64,000 nt of DNA from Microbacterium azadirachtae (GTDB taxonomy: Bacteria > Actinomycetota > Actinomycetes > Actinomycetales > Microbacteriaceae). Shown piece after piece: positions 35,013 to 43,994 of this stretch (the stretch's first letter is position 1; the number at the start of each line of letters is the position of its first letter). A program made the position numbers and the translations under genes. The notes under the pieces are model-generated. The model was not told where the DNA came from, searched no databases, and saw only the letters and a list, made by a program, of their open reading frames with translations. The DNA lies in NCBI RefSeq assembly GCF_000956545.1, contig NZ_JYIT01000078.1, positions 1 through 64,000 on the forward strand, given 5' to 3'.

Positions 35013-36016
35013 CCACCGTCGACACCACCACCGGTACCCGCATCGAGACGATGCCGTTCAGCAAGGCGCTGAACGCGGGCCTGCGCAAGGCGATGGAGGA
35101 CGACCCGCGCGTCCTCCTCATGGGCGAGGACATCGGCGCCCTCGGCGGCGTGTTCCGCGTCACCGAGCACCTGCAGCGCGACTTCGGGCCGCAGCGCGTG
35201 CTCGACACCCCCCTCGCGGAGTCGGGCATCGTCGGCACCGCGATCGGCCTCGCGATGGGCGGATTCCGCCCCGTCGTCGAGATCCAGTTCGACGGCTTCG
35301 TCTTCCCGGCGTTCGACCAGATCACCACACAGCTCGCCAAGATCACGGCCCGGCACGAGGGTGCGCTCTCGATGCCGATCGTGATCCGCATCCCGTACGG
35401 CGGGCACATCGGCGCGGTCGAGCACCACCAGGAGAGCCCGGAGACCTACTTCGCGCACACTCCCGGCCTGCGCGTGGTGTCGCCGTCGACGCCGAACGAC
35501 GCGTACTGGATGATCCAGGAGGCGATCGCCTCGAACGACCCGGTGATCTTCCTCGAGCCGAAGAGCCGGTACTGGCCCAAGGGCGAGGTCGACCTCGCCG
35601 CCCCCGCCCTGCCGTTGCATGCGTCGCGCGTGGTGCGTCGCGGATCCGACGTCACTCTCGTCGGGCACGGCGCCATGGTCTCGACCCTGCTGCAGGCCGC
35701 CGCTCTCGCCGAGGCCGAGGGCACCAGCTGCGAGGTCGTCGACCTGCGCTCGCTGTCGCCGGTCGACTACGGGCCGATCCTCGACTCGGTGCGATCGACG
35801 GGCCGGATGGTCTACGCGCAGGAGGCGCCGGGCTTCGTGAGCCTCGGCAGCGAGATCGCAGCGACCGTCATGGAGCGGGCGTTCTACGCGCTCGAGGCGC
35901 CGGTGCTGCGGGTGTCGGGCTACGACACCCCGTTCCCGCCCGCGAAGCTCGAGGGCGCCTACCTGCCGGATCCGGACCGGATCCTCGAGGCCGTCGACCG
36001 GTCCCTCGCGTACTGA
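35009..36016 (+). CDS. pdhB: 2-oxoacid dehydrogenase E1 component, beta subunit
   Basis: A 335-residue partner of E1alpha forming the alpha2-beta2 decarboxylase. MGEDIGALGGVFRVTEHLQRDFGPQRVLDTPLAESGIVGTAIGLAMGG and IRIPYGGHIGAVEHHQESPETYFAHTPGLRVV are standard E1beta blocks; the His pair in the latter lies at the active site. ATG overlaps the alpha stop (ATGA). A family A palindrome fills much of the 131-bp gap that separates it from the E2 gene. The symbol is tentative for the same reason as the alpha subunit. Confidence 0.88.
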   Translation: MTTVDTTTGTRIETMPFSKALNAGLRKAMEDDPRVLLMGEDIGALGGVFRVTEHLQRDFGPQRVLDTPLAESGIVGTAIGLAMGGFRPVVEIQFDGFVFPAFDQITTQLAKITARHEGALSMPIVIRIPYGGHIGAVEHHQESPETYFAHTPGLRVVSPSTPNDAYWMIQEAIASNDPVIFLEPKSRYWPKGEVDLAAPALPLHASRVVRRGSDVTLVGHGAMVSTLLQAAALAEAEGTSCEVVDLRSLSPVDYGPILDSVRSTGRMVYAQEAPGFVSLGSEIAATVMERAFYALEAPVLRVSGYDTPFPPAKLEGAYLPDPDRILEAVDRSLAY

Positions 36017-36041
36017 CGGCCCCGTCTCCTCCCCTTCCTGA

Positions 36042-36112
36042 ACACAACGCAGGAGAATCGTCACACTCAGCCTCCATCCGCCCGCTGACCTGCAGGATCT
36101 CCTGCGTCAGGT
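36042..36112. repeat. Palindromic element family A, copy A2 (71 bp)
   Basis: ACACAACGCAGGAG at the left and CTCCTGCGTCAGGT at the right are inverted arms with a few mismatches. Similarity extends outward to CCTGAAC at 36037 and GTTCAGG at 36111. Total length equals A1 and A4. It sits inside the E1-E2 operon, between the beta-subunit and E2 genes. Confidence 0.8.
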
Positions 36113-36147
36113 TCAGGCAGGGGGGCTGAGCGGAAAGGATCCCGACC

Positions 36148-37488
36148 ATGAGCACCCAGACCTTCACCCTCCCGGACGTCGGCGAGGGCCTGACCGAGGC
36201 CGAGATCGTCACCTGGCGGGTCGCCCCGGGCGACGCCGTCGCGGTCAACGACGTGATCTGCGAGATCGAGACGGCCAAGTCGCTCGTCGAGCTGCCCTCG
36301 CCGCACGCCGGCACGGTCGGCGAGCTGCTCGTGCCGGAGGGGAAGACGGTCGACGTCGGCACCCCGATCATCACGTTCCTGAGCGGCGCTCCGGAGGCGG
36401 CCGCCCCGGCGCCGGCGGCTCCGGCGGCGGAGGGATCCGGATCCGTGCTCGTCGGCTACGGATCCGGTACCGAGGCGACCTCGCGCCGCCGTCGCCCTGC
36501 CGAGCGGCCGGTGCGCTCCACCGTCGGCGTCATCGCCAAGCCCCCGATCCGCAAGCTCGCGCGCGACCTCGACGTCGACCTCACCCAGGTCACCCCGACG
36601 GGCGCCGACGGCGAGGTCACCCGCGACGACGTGATGAAGCACGCCGAGCAGGCGAGCGTGTTCCGCAACATCCAGACCCCCGAATGGGGCGCCGTGCGCG
36701 AGGAGACCGTGCCTGCGCCGCAGCCCGCGCCGGTCGGACTCGCGCGCGGGATCGCGCCCTCGCGCGCTTCGATCGGCGCGGACGAGAGCCGCACCGAGTC
36801 GATCCCGGTCAAGGGCGTGCGCAAGGCCACGTCGTCGGCCATGGTGCAGAGCGCCTACTCCGCCCCGCACGTGACGGTGTGGAAGGAGGTCGACGCGACC
36901 CGCACCATGGAGCTCGTGAAGCGCCTGAAGGCGTCGCCCGACTTCGCCGACATCAAGGTGTCGCCGCTTCTGATCGTCGCGCGCGCCGTGATCTGGGCCG
37001 TGCGCCGCACCCCGATGGTCAACGCGGCCTGGATCGACACGGCCGACGGCGCCGAGATCGCGGTGCGCCACTACGTCAACCTCGGCATCGCCGCCGCCAC
37101 TCCGCGGGGCCTGCTCGTGCCGAACATCAAGGACGCGCAGGATCTGGGCATGAAGGATCTGGCCCGCGCGCTCAACCGGCTCACCACGACCGCCCGCGAG
37201 GGCAAGTCGACGCCGGCCGACCAGCAGGGCGGAACCATCACGATCACCAACATCGGCGTGTTCGGGATGGATGCGGGCACCCCGATCATCAACCCCGGAG
37301 AGGCCGGCATCGTGGCGATGGGCACCATCAGCCAGAAGCCGTGGGTCGTGGACGGCGAGGTGCGTCCGCGCTGGGTGACGACGGTGGCCGGATCCTTCGA
37401 CCACCGTGTGGTGGACGGCGACGGCATGAGCCGCTTCATCGCCGACGTCGCCGCCGTGCTCGAGGAGCCCGCGCTGCTGGTGGACTGA
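36148..37488 (+). CDS. pdhC: Dihydrolipoamide acyltransferase E2 component
   Basis: A 446-residue core enzyme of the same complex. One N-terminal lipoyl domain (residues 1-80) carries Lys44 in [13 protein letters not shown] flexible Ala/Pro linker follows. The E3/E1-binding domain is near residues 130-165 ([21 protein letters not shown]). The acyltransferase domain ends with His419 in [34 protein letters not shown] is also diagnostic. The E3 (lipoamide dehydrogenase) gene is not in the window. GGAAAGG lies just upstream of the ATG. Confidence 0.93.
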   Translation: MSTQTFTLPDVGEGLTEAEIVTWRVAPGDAVAVNDVICEIETAKSLVELPSPHAGTVGELLVPEGKTVDVGTPIITFLSGAPEAAAPAPAAPAAEGSGSVLVGYGSGTEATSRRRRPAERPVRSTVGVIAKPPIRKLARDLDVDLTQVTPTGADGEVTRDDVMKHAEQASVFRNIQTPEWGAVREETVPAPQPAPVGLARGIAPSRASIGADESRTESIPVKGVRKATSSAMVQSAYSAPHVTVWKEVDATRTMELVKRLKASPDFADIKVSPLLIVARAVIWAVRRTPMVNAAWIDTADGAEIAVRHYVNLGIAAATPRGLLVPNIKDAQDLGMKDLARALNRLTTTAREGKSTPADQQGGTITITNIGVFGMDAGTPIINPGEAGIVAMGTISQKPWVVDGEVRPRWVTTVAGSFDHRVVDGDGMSRFIADVAAVLEEPALLVD

Positions 37489-37539
37489 GACCGGATCCCG
37501 ATCCCGGACTCCGGATCCCGGATCCGGCCGGGTCGGCTC

Positions 37540-38832
37540 TCAGCCCTGCAGCCGGCGTGCCACGAGCTGCGGCAGGCCGACCGTCCGTGCGGCGGCCAGG
37601 GCCGTCGAGACCGCGCCGGCGAGCACGATGTCGGCGCCGAGCTTCGAGCGCAGGATCGCGGGCGCCGGCAGGTCGAGCAGCGGGCGCAGCACGTCGCGCG
37701 CCGCGTCGAGCACCGGCTGGATGCTCTCGGCGATCGCGCCGCAGACGATCACGCGCTCCGGGTCGTAGGTGCTGCCGAGCACGGCCACCACGCGAGCGAG
37801 GAAGGCGCCGGTGTCGCGCACGACGCGGGCCGCGTCGGCGTCCCCGGTCTCCGCCAGGGCGAGCACCCGGTCCGCGGTGAGGCCTTCCGTGGCGAGCCGG
37901 GCCAGCGCTCCGTCGGCGGCCGCGTCTCCCGAGGCGAGCAGTTCGCCGGCGATGCGGGTGATCGTGGGGCCGAGCCCGTCGGCCGAGTCCACCCCGCGCA
38001 CGTGGTCGAAGAGCACCATCTCGCCGACGCCGCCGTGGGCGCCGTGCAGGATGTGCCCGTCCACGACCGCTCCGGCGCCGAACCGCTCCCCGGCGACGAG
38101 AGCGATGTAGTCGCGGCAGCCCACGGCCTCGCCGAGATCCCCCTCCGCGGCGGCCGCGAGCACGGCGTCGTTCTTGATCTCGACGACGGGGGCCCATCCC
38201 GCCAGGAGCTCGGCGAGGCCGGGATTGGTGCGCTCCCAGAACCCGTCGGGGTGCGGCGGCGATGAGCCGTTCCGTGCGACCGGGGCCGCGACGCCCGCGC
38301 ACAGGGCGAGGACGCGGTCGCGGGGGACGCCGCTGGATGCCAGCGCCGCGTCGAGGTGCTGCAGGATGACCGCCCGGCGCTGACCGACGGTGTGGTGCCG
38401 ATCCAGGTCGGTGCGCCGGTGCGCGAGCGGCATGCGGGCGAGGTCGGTCACGGTCACGCCGAGGTGGGTGTCGCCGGCGTCGATCGCGATCACGGCGCCG
38501 ACATCGGAGGGCAGCTCGAACCGTCGTGCCGGCCGCCCGGCCGAGTACTGGCCCGCGTCGCGGGCGTTGGGCAGCTCGCGCACGACGCCCGCCTCCACCA
38601 GCGTGTCGATCGCGTCGATCGTCGTCGACCGGGTGAGCGAGGCGCCGGCCATCGCCTCGGTGGCGGTGAAGGGGCCGCGGCCCCAGGCGAAGTCCAGCAC
38701 CTGCCCGAGGCTCGGTCGGCTGCCGCCGGGAGCGCCGGGAGCGCCGGGAGCGCCGGGAGCGCCGGGAGCCCCGGGAGCCCCGGCCGCGCCGGGGGCGGCG
38801 GGGGGCGCGTCGGACGCGGCGGATCTCGGCAT
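37540..38832 (-). CDS. ROK-family transcriptional repressor
   Basis: A 430-residue protein with an N-terminal winged helix (residues 40-105: FTATEAMAGASLTRSTTIDAIDTLVEAGVV) and a C-terminal ROK sugar-kinase-like domain beginning AVIAIDAGDTHLGVTVTDL. The ROK signature region GERFGAGAVVDGHILHGAHGGVGEM has the sugar-contact residues. The zinc-site cysteines seen in some ROK repressors are not evident. The first 35 residues hold an AAPGAAGAPGAPG run from a 9-bp tandem repeat. It diverges from a sugar ABC importer and glucosidase operon, which it probably represses through the TTGCCCGA-TCGGGCA palindrome until sugar binds. Confidence 0.88.
   Translation of the reverse strand: MPRSAASDAPPAAPGAAGAPGAPGAPGAPGAPGAPGGSRPSLGQVLDFAWGRGPFTATEAMAGASLTRSTTIDAIDTLVEAGVVRELPNARDAGQYSAGRPARRFELPSDVGAVIAIDAGDTHLGVTVTDLARMPLAHRRTDLDRHHTVGQRRAVILQHLDAALASSGVPRDRVLALCAGVAAPVARNGSSPPHPDGFWERTNPGLAELLAGWAPVVEIKNDAVLAAAAEGDLGEAVGCRDYIALVAGERFGAGAVVDGHILHGAHGGVGEMVLFDHVRGVDSADGLGPTITRIAGELLASGDAAADGALARLATEGLTADRVLALAETGDADAARVVRDTGAFLARVVAVLGSTYDPERVIVCGAIAESIQPVLDAARDVLRPLLDLPAPAILRSKLGADIVLAGAVSTALAAARTVGLPQLVARRLQG
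38725..38778 (-). repeat. 9-bp tandem repeat in the ROK gene
   Basis: The unit gccgggagc occurs five times exactly from 38725 to 38769, with a sixth one-base variant to 38778. It encodes (GAP)n just before the DNA-binding domain. Copy number can change without a frameshift. Confidence 0.85.
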
Positions 38833-38863
38833 CGGTGCTTGACCTCTCGGGTGGGCTTCTGTC

Positions 38864-38869
38864 AGAGTA
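38864..38869 (-). promoter_or_regulatory. Possible -10 box for the ROK repressor gene
   Basis: On the minus strand TACTCT fits TANNNT and lies about 30 bp before the repressor start, next to the shared operator. Confidence 0.35.
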
Positions 38870-38873
38870 TCCC

Positions 38874-38897
38874 TTGCCCGAGTTGATTCGGGCACAA
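38874..38897. promoter_or_regulatory. Probable ROK repressor operator
   Basis: TGCCCGA (38875-38881) and TCGGGCA (38888-38894) form an inverted repeat with a 6-bp spacer, extended by flanking T and A bases. It sits in the control region shared by the divergent repressor and the sugar-import operon. A TAATCT -10-like box at 38902 lies just downstream for the import operon. Confidence 0.65.
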
Positions 38898-38961
38898 AAT
38901 CTAATCTCCGGAACAAGATCCGATCCGATGGCGCGGACGGATCCCGGAAGGGATGAGGACG

Positions 38962-40272
38962 ATGGTGTCTGGGAAGAGAACGCGGATCGCGAGGATGGTC
39001 GCGGTCGCCGCGGCCCTCGCGATCGGGGCGACGACCCTGGCCGGATGCGCGCCCGCCGACGGTCGCGAGACGGTGCGGTTCACATTCAGCAAGCGCGAGG
39101 CGATCGACTTCATGACGAAGGTCGTGAACGACTACAACGCGTCGCAGGACAAGGTGCGGGTGGAGATCGACACCTCCGGCGTGGACGTGGTCTCGGCGAG
39201 CTTCGTGCGCGGCAACCCGCCGGATCTGATGCTCGCGAACTACAACTTCGAGGTCGCCCGGTTCGTGCAGCGCTGCGCGCTGACCGACCTCTCCGACACG
39301 GCGGAGGCGGGACGGATCCGTGAGGACCTGAAGCCCCTGCTCGATCAGTACGGGGTGTGCCCGGGCAGGACCACCGTGCTGCCGTACTCCGTGATGGCGG
39401 CCTCGGTGATCTACAACAAGGAGATCTTCGCGAAGCACGGCATCGAGATCCCGAAGACCTGGGACGAGCTGATCGCCGCGTGCGACAGGCTCAAGGCCGC
39501 CGGGGTTGCGCCGTTCTACGGCACGTTCAAGGACAACTGGACGATCGGGCAGGGCTGGTACGACTACGCGGTCGGGGGAGAGGTGCCGGTCGTGGACTTC
39601 TTCAAGAAACTGAACGAGGAGGGGACCGCGGTCGGACCGAAGGCGCAGACCTCCTTCTCGAAGGACTTCGCGAAGCCGGTCGAGAAGATGACCCGGCTCA
39701 TCAAGGACTACACGCAGCCCAACGCCGCGAGCCAGGCGTATGTCGACGGCAACCTCGCGTTCGCCCAGGGCAAGGGCGCGATGTACCTCCAGGGCCCGTG
39801 GGCGTTCGGCGAGATCGCCAAGACGTCGCCCGACCTGCAGCTCGGCAGCTTCCCGCTGCCGATGACGAACGATCCGAAGGATCTCAAGGTCCGCGTGAAC
39901 ATGGATCTCGCGGCGATGATCCCGACGGGGTCGCAGCACCAGAAGGCCGCGCGCGACTTCCTCGCCTACCTCTACCGGCCCGAGGTGATCGACGCCTACA
40001 ACGCGTCCCAGCTCGGCTTCGCGCCGACGACCGATGCGACTCTGCCGACGGATCCGCGCATCGCGGGCATGATCCCGTACTACACCGACGGCGCGGTCTA
40101 TCAGGGCGCGTCGGTGCTGGTGCCCAAGACCATCCCCGTCTTCAACTACGTCCAGGCGATCGCCCTCGGGGGTAGCGTCGACGGCACCCTGCGCACGATG
40201 GACGCGGACTGGGCGCGCGCCGCCTTCCTCGCCCCGAAGCTCCCGAGCGACACGAAGGGCACGACGAAATGA
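38962..40272 (+). CDS. Sugar ABC transporter substrate-binding lipoprotein
   Basis: A family 1-type (MalE-like) solute-binding protein of 436 residues. The signal peptide ends in the lipobox LAGC (TTLAGCAPADG), so it is membrane-tethered outside the cell. TFSKREAIDFMTKVVNDYNASQ and GKGAMYLQGPWAFGEIAKTSPDLQLGSFPLPMTND are typical. The start at 38962 is chosen because GGAAGG lies 10 nt before it; an in-frame ATG at 38953 would place that site only 1 nt away. It overlaps the first permease by 4 bp. The glucosidase downstream suggests an alpha-glucoside substrate; this is inference. Confidence 0.9.
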   Translation: MVSGKRTRIARMVAVAAALAIGATTLAGCAPADGRETVRFTFSKREAIDFMTKVVNDYNASQDKVRVEIDTSGVDVVSASFVRGNPPDLMLANYNFEVARFVQRCALTDLSDTAEAGRIREDLKPLLDQYGVCPGRTTVLPYSVMAASVIYNKEIFAKHGIEIPKTWDELIAACDRLKAAGVAPFYGTFKDNWTIGQGWYDYAVGGEVPVVDFFKKLNEEGTAVGPKAQTSFSKDFAKPVEKMTRLIKDYTQPNAASQAYVDGNLAFAQGKGAMYLQGPWAFGEIAKTSPDLQLGSFPLPMTNDPKDLKVRVNMDLAAMIPTGSQHQKAARDFLAYLYRPEVIDAYNASQLGFAPTTDATLPTDPRIAGMIPYYTDGAVYQGASVLVPKTIPVFNYVQAIALGGSVDGTLRTMDADWARAAFLAPKLPSDTKGTTK

Positions 40273-41180
40273 CCGCGACAACCACCATCGTCACCGGCGG
40301 CGACCGCACGGTCCGTCGCAGCAGCAAGCGCGTCGAGCCGATCTACTACCTGTTCCTGCTGCCGACGCTCGTGCTGTTCACGCTGGCGATCACGGTGCCC
40401 GCGGTGATGGGCATCTTCTTCAGCTTCACCGACTCGATCGGGATCGGCACCTGGAGCTTCAACGGGCTCACCAACTACATCGCGGCGTTCAGCGACCCGG
40501 CGATCCTGCAGAGCTACCTGTTCACCTTCGGGTTCTCGGTCGTGACCGTGATCGTGGTGAACGTGCTCGCCTTCCTGCTGGCCGTCGGGCTCGTCTCGCG
40601 GATCCGTTTCAAGACGGGCCTGCGCGCGATCTTCGTGATCCCGATGGTCATCTCCGGCATCATCATCGCCTACGTCTTCAACTTCCTGTTCTCGAACTCG
40701 ATCCCGGCGCTCGGGACGGCGACCGGCATCCCGTGGCTGTCGACGAGCATCCTCGCCAACCCCGACCTCGCGTGGGTGGGCATCGTGATCGTGACGGCCT
40801 GGCAGGCGATCCCGGGCACCCTGCTCATCTACATCGCGGGCCTGCTCTCGATCCCCGGGGACGTGTACGAGGCGGCGGACCTCGACGGCGCGAGTAAGCT
40901 CCAGCAGCTCACCCGGATCACGGTCCCGCTCGTCGCCGGCTACTTCGTGATCAACATCGTGCTCGGGTTCAAGGGCTTCCTGAACGCGTACGACATCATC
41001 AAGGGCCTCACCGACGGCGGTCCCGGCACCTCGACGCGGAGCGTGGCGATGACGATCATCGCCGGGTTCAACGGCGGCGACTACGCCTATCAGATGGCGA
41101 ACGCGACGATCTTCTTCCTCGTCGCGATCCTGATCTCCCTGCTGCAGCTGTCCGTGACCCGCGGAAGGAACGCACTCTGA
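40269..41180 (+). CDS. Sugar ABC transporter permease (MalF-like)
   Basis: A 303-residue membrane subunit with six helices. The cytoplasmic EAA loop is EAADLDGASKLQQLTRITVPLV, which contacts the ATPase. The N-terminus ERIYY-type RVEPIYYLFLLPTLVLFTLAITVPAVMG is typical of MalF/UgpA partners. It overlaps the binding-protein gene (ATGA) and the next permease (one base), so the importer subunits are coupled. No ATPase gene is present; a shared MsiK/MalK-type ATPase elsewhere is expected, as in many actinobacteria. Confidence 0.92.
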   Translation: MTATTTIVTGGDRTVRRSSKRVEPIYYLFLLPTLVLFTLAITVPAVMGIFFSFTDSIGIGTWSFNGLTNYIAAFSDPAILQSYLFTFGFSVVTVIVVNVLAFLLAVGLVSRIRFKTGLRAIFVIPMVISGIIIAYVFNFLFSNSIPALGTATGIPWLSTSILANPDLAWVGIVIVTAWQAIPGTLLIYIAGLLSIPGDVYEAADLDGASKLQQLTRITVPLVAGYFVINIVLGFKGFLNAYDIIKGLTDGGPGTSTRSVAMTIIAGFNGGDYAYQMANATIFFLVAILISLLQLSVTRGRNAL

Positions 41181-42067
41181 TGTCGACGCAGACCCTCCTC
41201 ACCATCGAGGCCCTCACCACCACGGGCCGCAAGCCCCGGATCCGCAGGGAGCGGGTGAACTGGTCGGGCACGATCATCCTGATCCTGTGCACCGCCACCG
41301 TCCTGATCCCGCTGTACGTCACGATCGCGATGTCGTTCAAGACGTCGAAGCAGTCGGTCGACGGCAATGCGTTCTCGTTCCCGGCTCCGTTCACGCTCGA
41401 CGGATTCGTGCAGGCGTGGAACCTCACGAAGTTCCCCGTCGGGGCGGGAGTCTCGCTGCTCGTGACCGCGGGCACCGTGTTCCTGACCGTGGTGCTGGCC
41501 GCGTTCGCCTCCTACGCGATCGTGCGCAACTGGGACCACCGGCTCTTCCGGTACTCGTTCTTCTACCTGCTCGCCGCGATGTTCATCCCGTTCCCGGTGG
41601 TGGCGCTGCCGCAGATCCAACTGACCGGTCTCGCGCACCTGGACAATCCGTTCGGGGTGATCCTGCTCGCGACGATGTTCCAGCTCAGCTTCAGCGTGCT
41701 GCTGTTCACGGCGTTCCTGCGCTCCCTGCCGCTCGAGCTCGAGGAGAGCGCGCGGATCGACGGGGCCAGCACCTGGCAGACCTTCTGGCGGATCATCTTC
41801 CCGCTGCTCGGGCCGATGAGCGCGACCGTCGGCATCTTCGCCTTCCTCTACGCGTGGAACGACTTCATGATGCCGTCGCTGATCATCTCGGATCCGTCGC
41901 TGCAGACCCTGCCGGTGCGGCAGAACCTGTTCCAGAATCAGTTCAGCAGCAACTACAACGTCGCCTTCGCCTCGTACCTGATGGCCATGGCCCCCGCGAT
42001 CGTCGCCTACCTGTTCACCCAGCGCTGGGTGATGGAGGGCGTGACCCAGGGCGCCGTGAAGGGCTGA
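41180..42067 (+). CDS. Sugar ABC transporter permease (MalG-like)
   Basis: A 295-residue membrane subunit with six helices. Its EAA loop is EESARIDGASTWQTFWRIIFPLLGP. The conserved ending MAMAPAIVAYLFTQRWVMEGVTQGAVKG is standard for MalG/UgpE-type permeases. It forms the pore with the upstream permease. Confidence 0.92.
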   Translation: MSTQTLLTIEALTTTGRKPRIRRERVNWSGTIILILCTATVLIPLYVTIAMSFKTSKQSVDGNAFSFPAPFTLDGFVQAWNLTKFPVGAGVSLLVTAGTVFLTVVLAAFASYAIVRNWDHRLFRYSFFYLLAAMFIPFPVVALPQIQLTGLAHLDNPFGVILLATMFQLSFSVLLFTAFLRSLPLELEESARIDGASTWQTFWRIIFPLLGPMSATVGIFAFLYAWNDFMMPSLIISDPSLQTLPVRQNLFQNQFSSNYNVAFASYLMAMAPAIVAYLFTQRWVMEGVTQGAVKG

Positions 42068-42139
42068 CCGCCCGTCCGGTTCTCATCCGTCGGGCGCACC
42101 CGCCCGCACAAGACCGCAACACCGAAGGAGCTCTCTTCC

Positions 42140-43819
42140 ATGACCGATGCAGTCCTCGCCGCCGGAGTCCCCGTGCTCGGATCCGACGACGCCGCCTGGT
42201 GGCGCCAGGCCGTCGTCTACCAGGTCTATCCGCGCAGCTTCGCCGACTCGAACGGGGACGGACTGGGCGATATCCGGGGCGTCACCGACAAGGCCGACTA
42301 CCTCGCCGGGCTCGGCGTCGACGCGGTGTGGCTGAGCCCGTTCTACCCGTCCGCGCTCGCCGACGGCGGCTACGACGTCGACGACTACCGGAACGTGGAT
42401 CCGCGCCTGGGCACGCTCGACGACTTCGACGACATGGTCGCCGCGCTGCACGAGCGCGGGATCAAGGTGATCGTCGACATCGTGCCCAACCACTCGTCCG
42501 ACCGCCACGAGATGTTCCGCGCGGCGCTCGCCGCAGGCAAGGGGTCGCCCGAGCGCGACCGTTACATCTTCCGCGACGGACTCGGCGAGAACGGCGAACT
42601 GCCGCCCGCCGACTGGGCGAGCATCTTCGGCGGTCCGGCGTGGGAGCCCGTGGGCGACGGGCAGTGGTACTTCCACCACTTCGCGACCGAGCAGCCCGAC
42701 TTCAACTGGGACAACCCCGACGTGCACGCCGAGTTCCTGCACACCCTGCGGTTCTGGTCGGACCGCGGCGTCGACGGGTTCCGCATCGACGTCGCGCACG
42801 GGCTCAGCAAGGACCTGCCTGCCGTTCTGCCCAGCCAGGCCGAGCTCGACGCGATGGACACCACCGACGGTCAGCACCCGCTGTGGGACCGCGACGCCGT
42901 GCACGAGATCTACCGCGAGTGGCGTCAGGTGTTCGACGAGTACGACCCGCCGCGCATCGCCGTGGCCGAGGCGTGGGTGGCGACGCCGGAGCGCCGCGCC
43001 AAGTACGCGACCCCCGAGGGGCTCGGCCAGGCGTTCAACTTCGACCTGCTCGAGGCCGACTTCGACGCCGCGCAGTTCCGGCACATCGTGACCGACAACC
43101 TCGCCCAGAGCGCGGCGACCGGATCCAGCTCGACCTGGGTGCTCTCGAACCACGACGTGGTGCGGCACGCGACCCGCTACGGCCTCGCCCCGCGGCGCGG
43201 CAGCCTCGCCAAGCAGGGCTCGGCCTGGATCCTCGCCGGCGCCCCGGCCGACCAGATCGACCTCGCGCGCGGCAGCCGGCAGGCGCTCGCGGCCTCCCTG
43301 TTCCTGCTGGGCCTGCCCGGCAGCGCCTACCTGTACCAGGGCGAGGAGCTGGGCCTGCACGAGGTGGGCGACATCAAGGCCGAGGATCGGCAGGACCCGG
43401 CGTTCTTCCGGGGCGCGGATCCGGAGCGCGACGGCCTCGGCCGCGACGGATGCCGCGTGCCGCTGCCGTGGACCGGAACCGGATCCTCCTTCGGTTTCGG
43501 CGCCGCGGGCGCGCACATCCCGCAGCCCGATTGGTTCGCGGACTACGCGGTGGACGTGGAGGACGCCGACCCCGCCTCGTCGCTGAACACCTATCGTCGT
43601 GCGCTCGCGCTGCGGCACGAGCTGCAGACCGGCGAGAGCCTGGAGTGGATGGAGACCGGCCGTGACGACGTGCTGCGCTTCGTCCGGCCGAACGGATGGC
43701 AGGTCGTCACGAACTTCGGTACGGAGCCCTTCGCGCTCGCCGAGGGCGAGGCGCCGGTGCTCGGCGAGCTCGTCGACGGCGCGGTGCCCGCCGAGACCAC
43801 GGTCTGGCTGCGCGGCTGA
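42140..43819 (+). CDS. GH13 alpha-glucosidase
   Basis: A 559-residue TIM-barrel glycosidase, oligo-1,6-/alpha-glucosidase type. VYQVYPRSFADSNGDGLGDIRGV is the family opening. The catalytic Asp217 is in GFRIDVAHG, the acid Glu277 in AVAEAWV and the third carboxylate Asp339 in SNHDVVRH. No signal peptide, so it cleaves imported sugars in the cytoplasm. It is the last gene of the importer operon, 72 bp after the second permease, with GAAGGAG before the ATG. Exact linkage preference (alpha-1,4 or 1,6, sucrose, trehalose) is not decidable from these motifs. Confidence 0.92.
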   Translation: MTDAVLAAGVPVLGSDDAAWWRQAVVYQVYPRSFADSNGDGLGDIRGVTDKADYLAGLGVDAVWLSPFYPSALADGGYDVDDYRNVDPRLGTLDDFDDMVAALHERGIKVIVDIVPNHSSDRHEMFRAALAAGKGSPERDRYIFRDGLGENGELPPADWASIFGGPAWEPVGDGQWYFHHFATEQPDFNWDNPDVHAEFLHTLRFWSDRGVDGFRIDVAHGLSKDLPAVLPSQAELDAMDTTDGQHPLWDRDAVHEIYREWRQVFDEYDPPRIAVAEAWVATPERRAKYATPEGLGQAFNFDLLEADFDAAQFRHIVTDNLAQSAATGSSSTWVLSNHDVVRHATRYGLAPRRGSLAKQGSAWILAGAPADQIDLARGSRQALAASLFLLGLPGSAYLYQGEELGLHEVGDIKAEDRQDPAFFRGADPERDGLGRDGCRVPLPWTGTGSSFGFGAAGAHIPQPDWFADYAVDVEDADPASSLNTYRRALALRHELQTGESLEWMETGRDDVLRFVRPNGWQVVTNFGTEPFALAEGEAPVLGELVDGAVPAETTVWLRG

Positions 43820-43870
43820 GCCGAGTTCGGCGGTCGGCGTCGGCGAGCGAGCCCTGACGCCGCGGGCGGG

Positions 43871-43912
43871 AGACGAGACGCGGTGCCCTTACGGGGGTGC
43901 CGCGTCTCGTCT
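43871..43912. terminator. Hairpin after the glucosidase gene
   Basis: AGACGAGACGCGG pairs exactly with CCGCGTCTCGTCT across a 16-nt loop, 50 bp after the stop codon and upstream of the zinc operon. No long U-tract. Confidence 0.65.
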
Positions 43913-43959
43913 TGCTGCGCCCGCTCAACGACCTGGTCCGATTCGCCTGAGATCCGTTT

Positions 43960-43974
43960 TGATAATGATTCTCA
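43960..43974. promoter_or_regulatory. Zur box
   Basis: TGATAATGATTCTCA matches the actinobacterial Zur palindrome TGANAATGATTNTCA. It is an A/T-rich patch directly upstream of the -10 box of the zinc importer operon, so zinc-loaded Zur would block transcription. Confidence 0.85.
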
Positions 43975-43981
43975 TTTAACG

Positions 43982-43987
43982 TAGTGT
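43982..43987 (+). promoter_or_regulatory. Leaderless promoter of znuA
   Basis: TAGTGT, 7 nt, then ATG at 43995. The Zur box ends 7 bp before the hexamer. Confidence 0.55.
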
Positions 43988-43994
43988 CGAGGAC

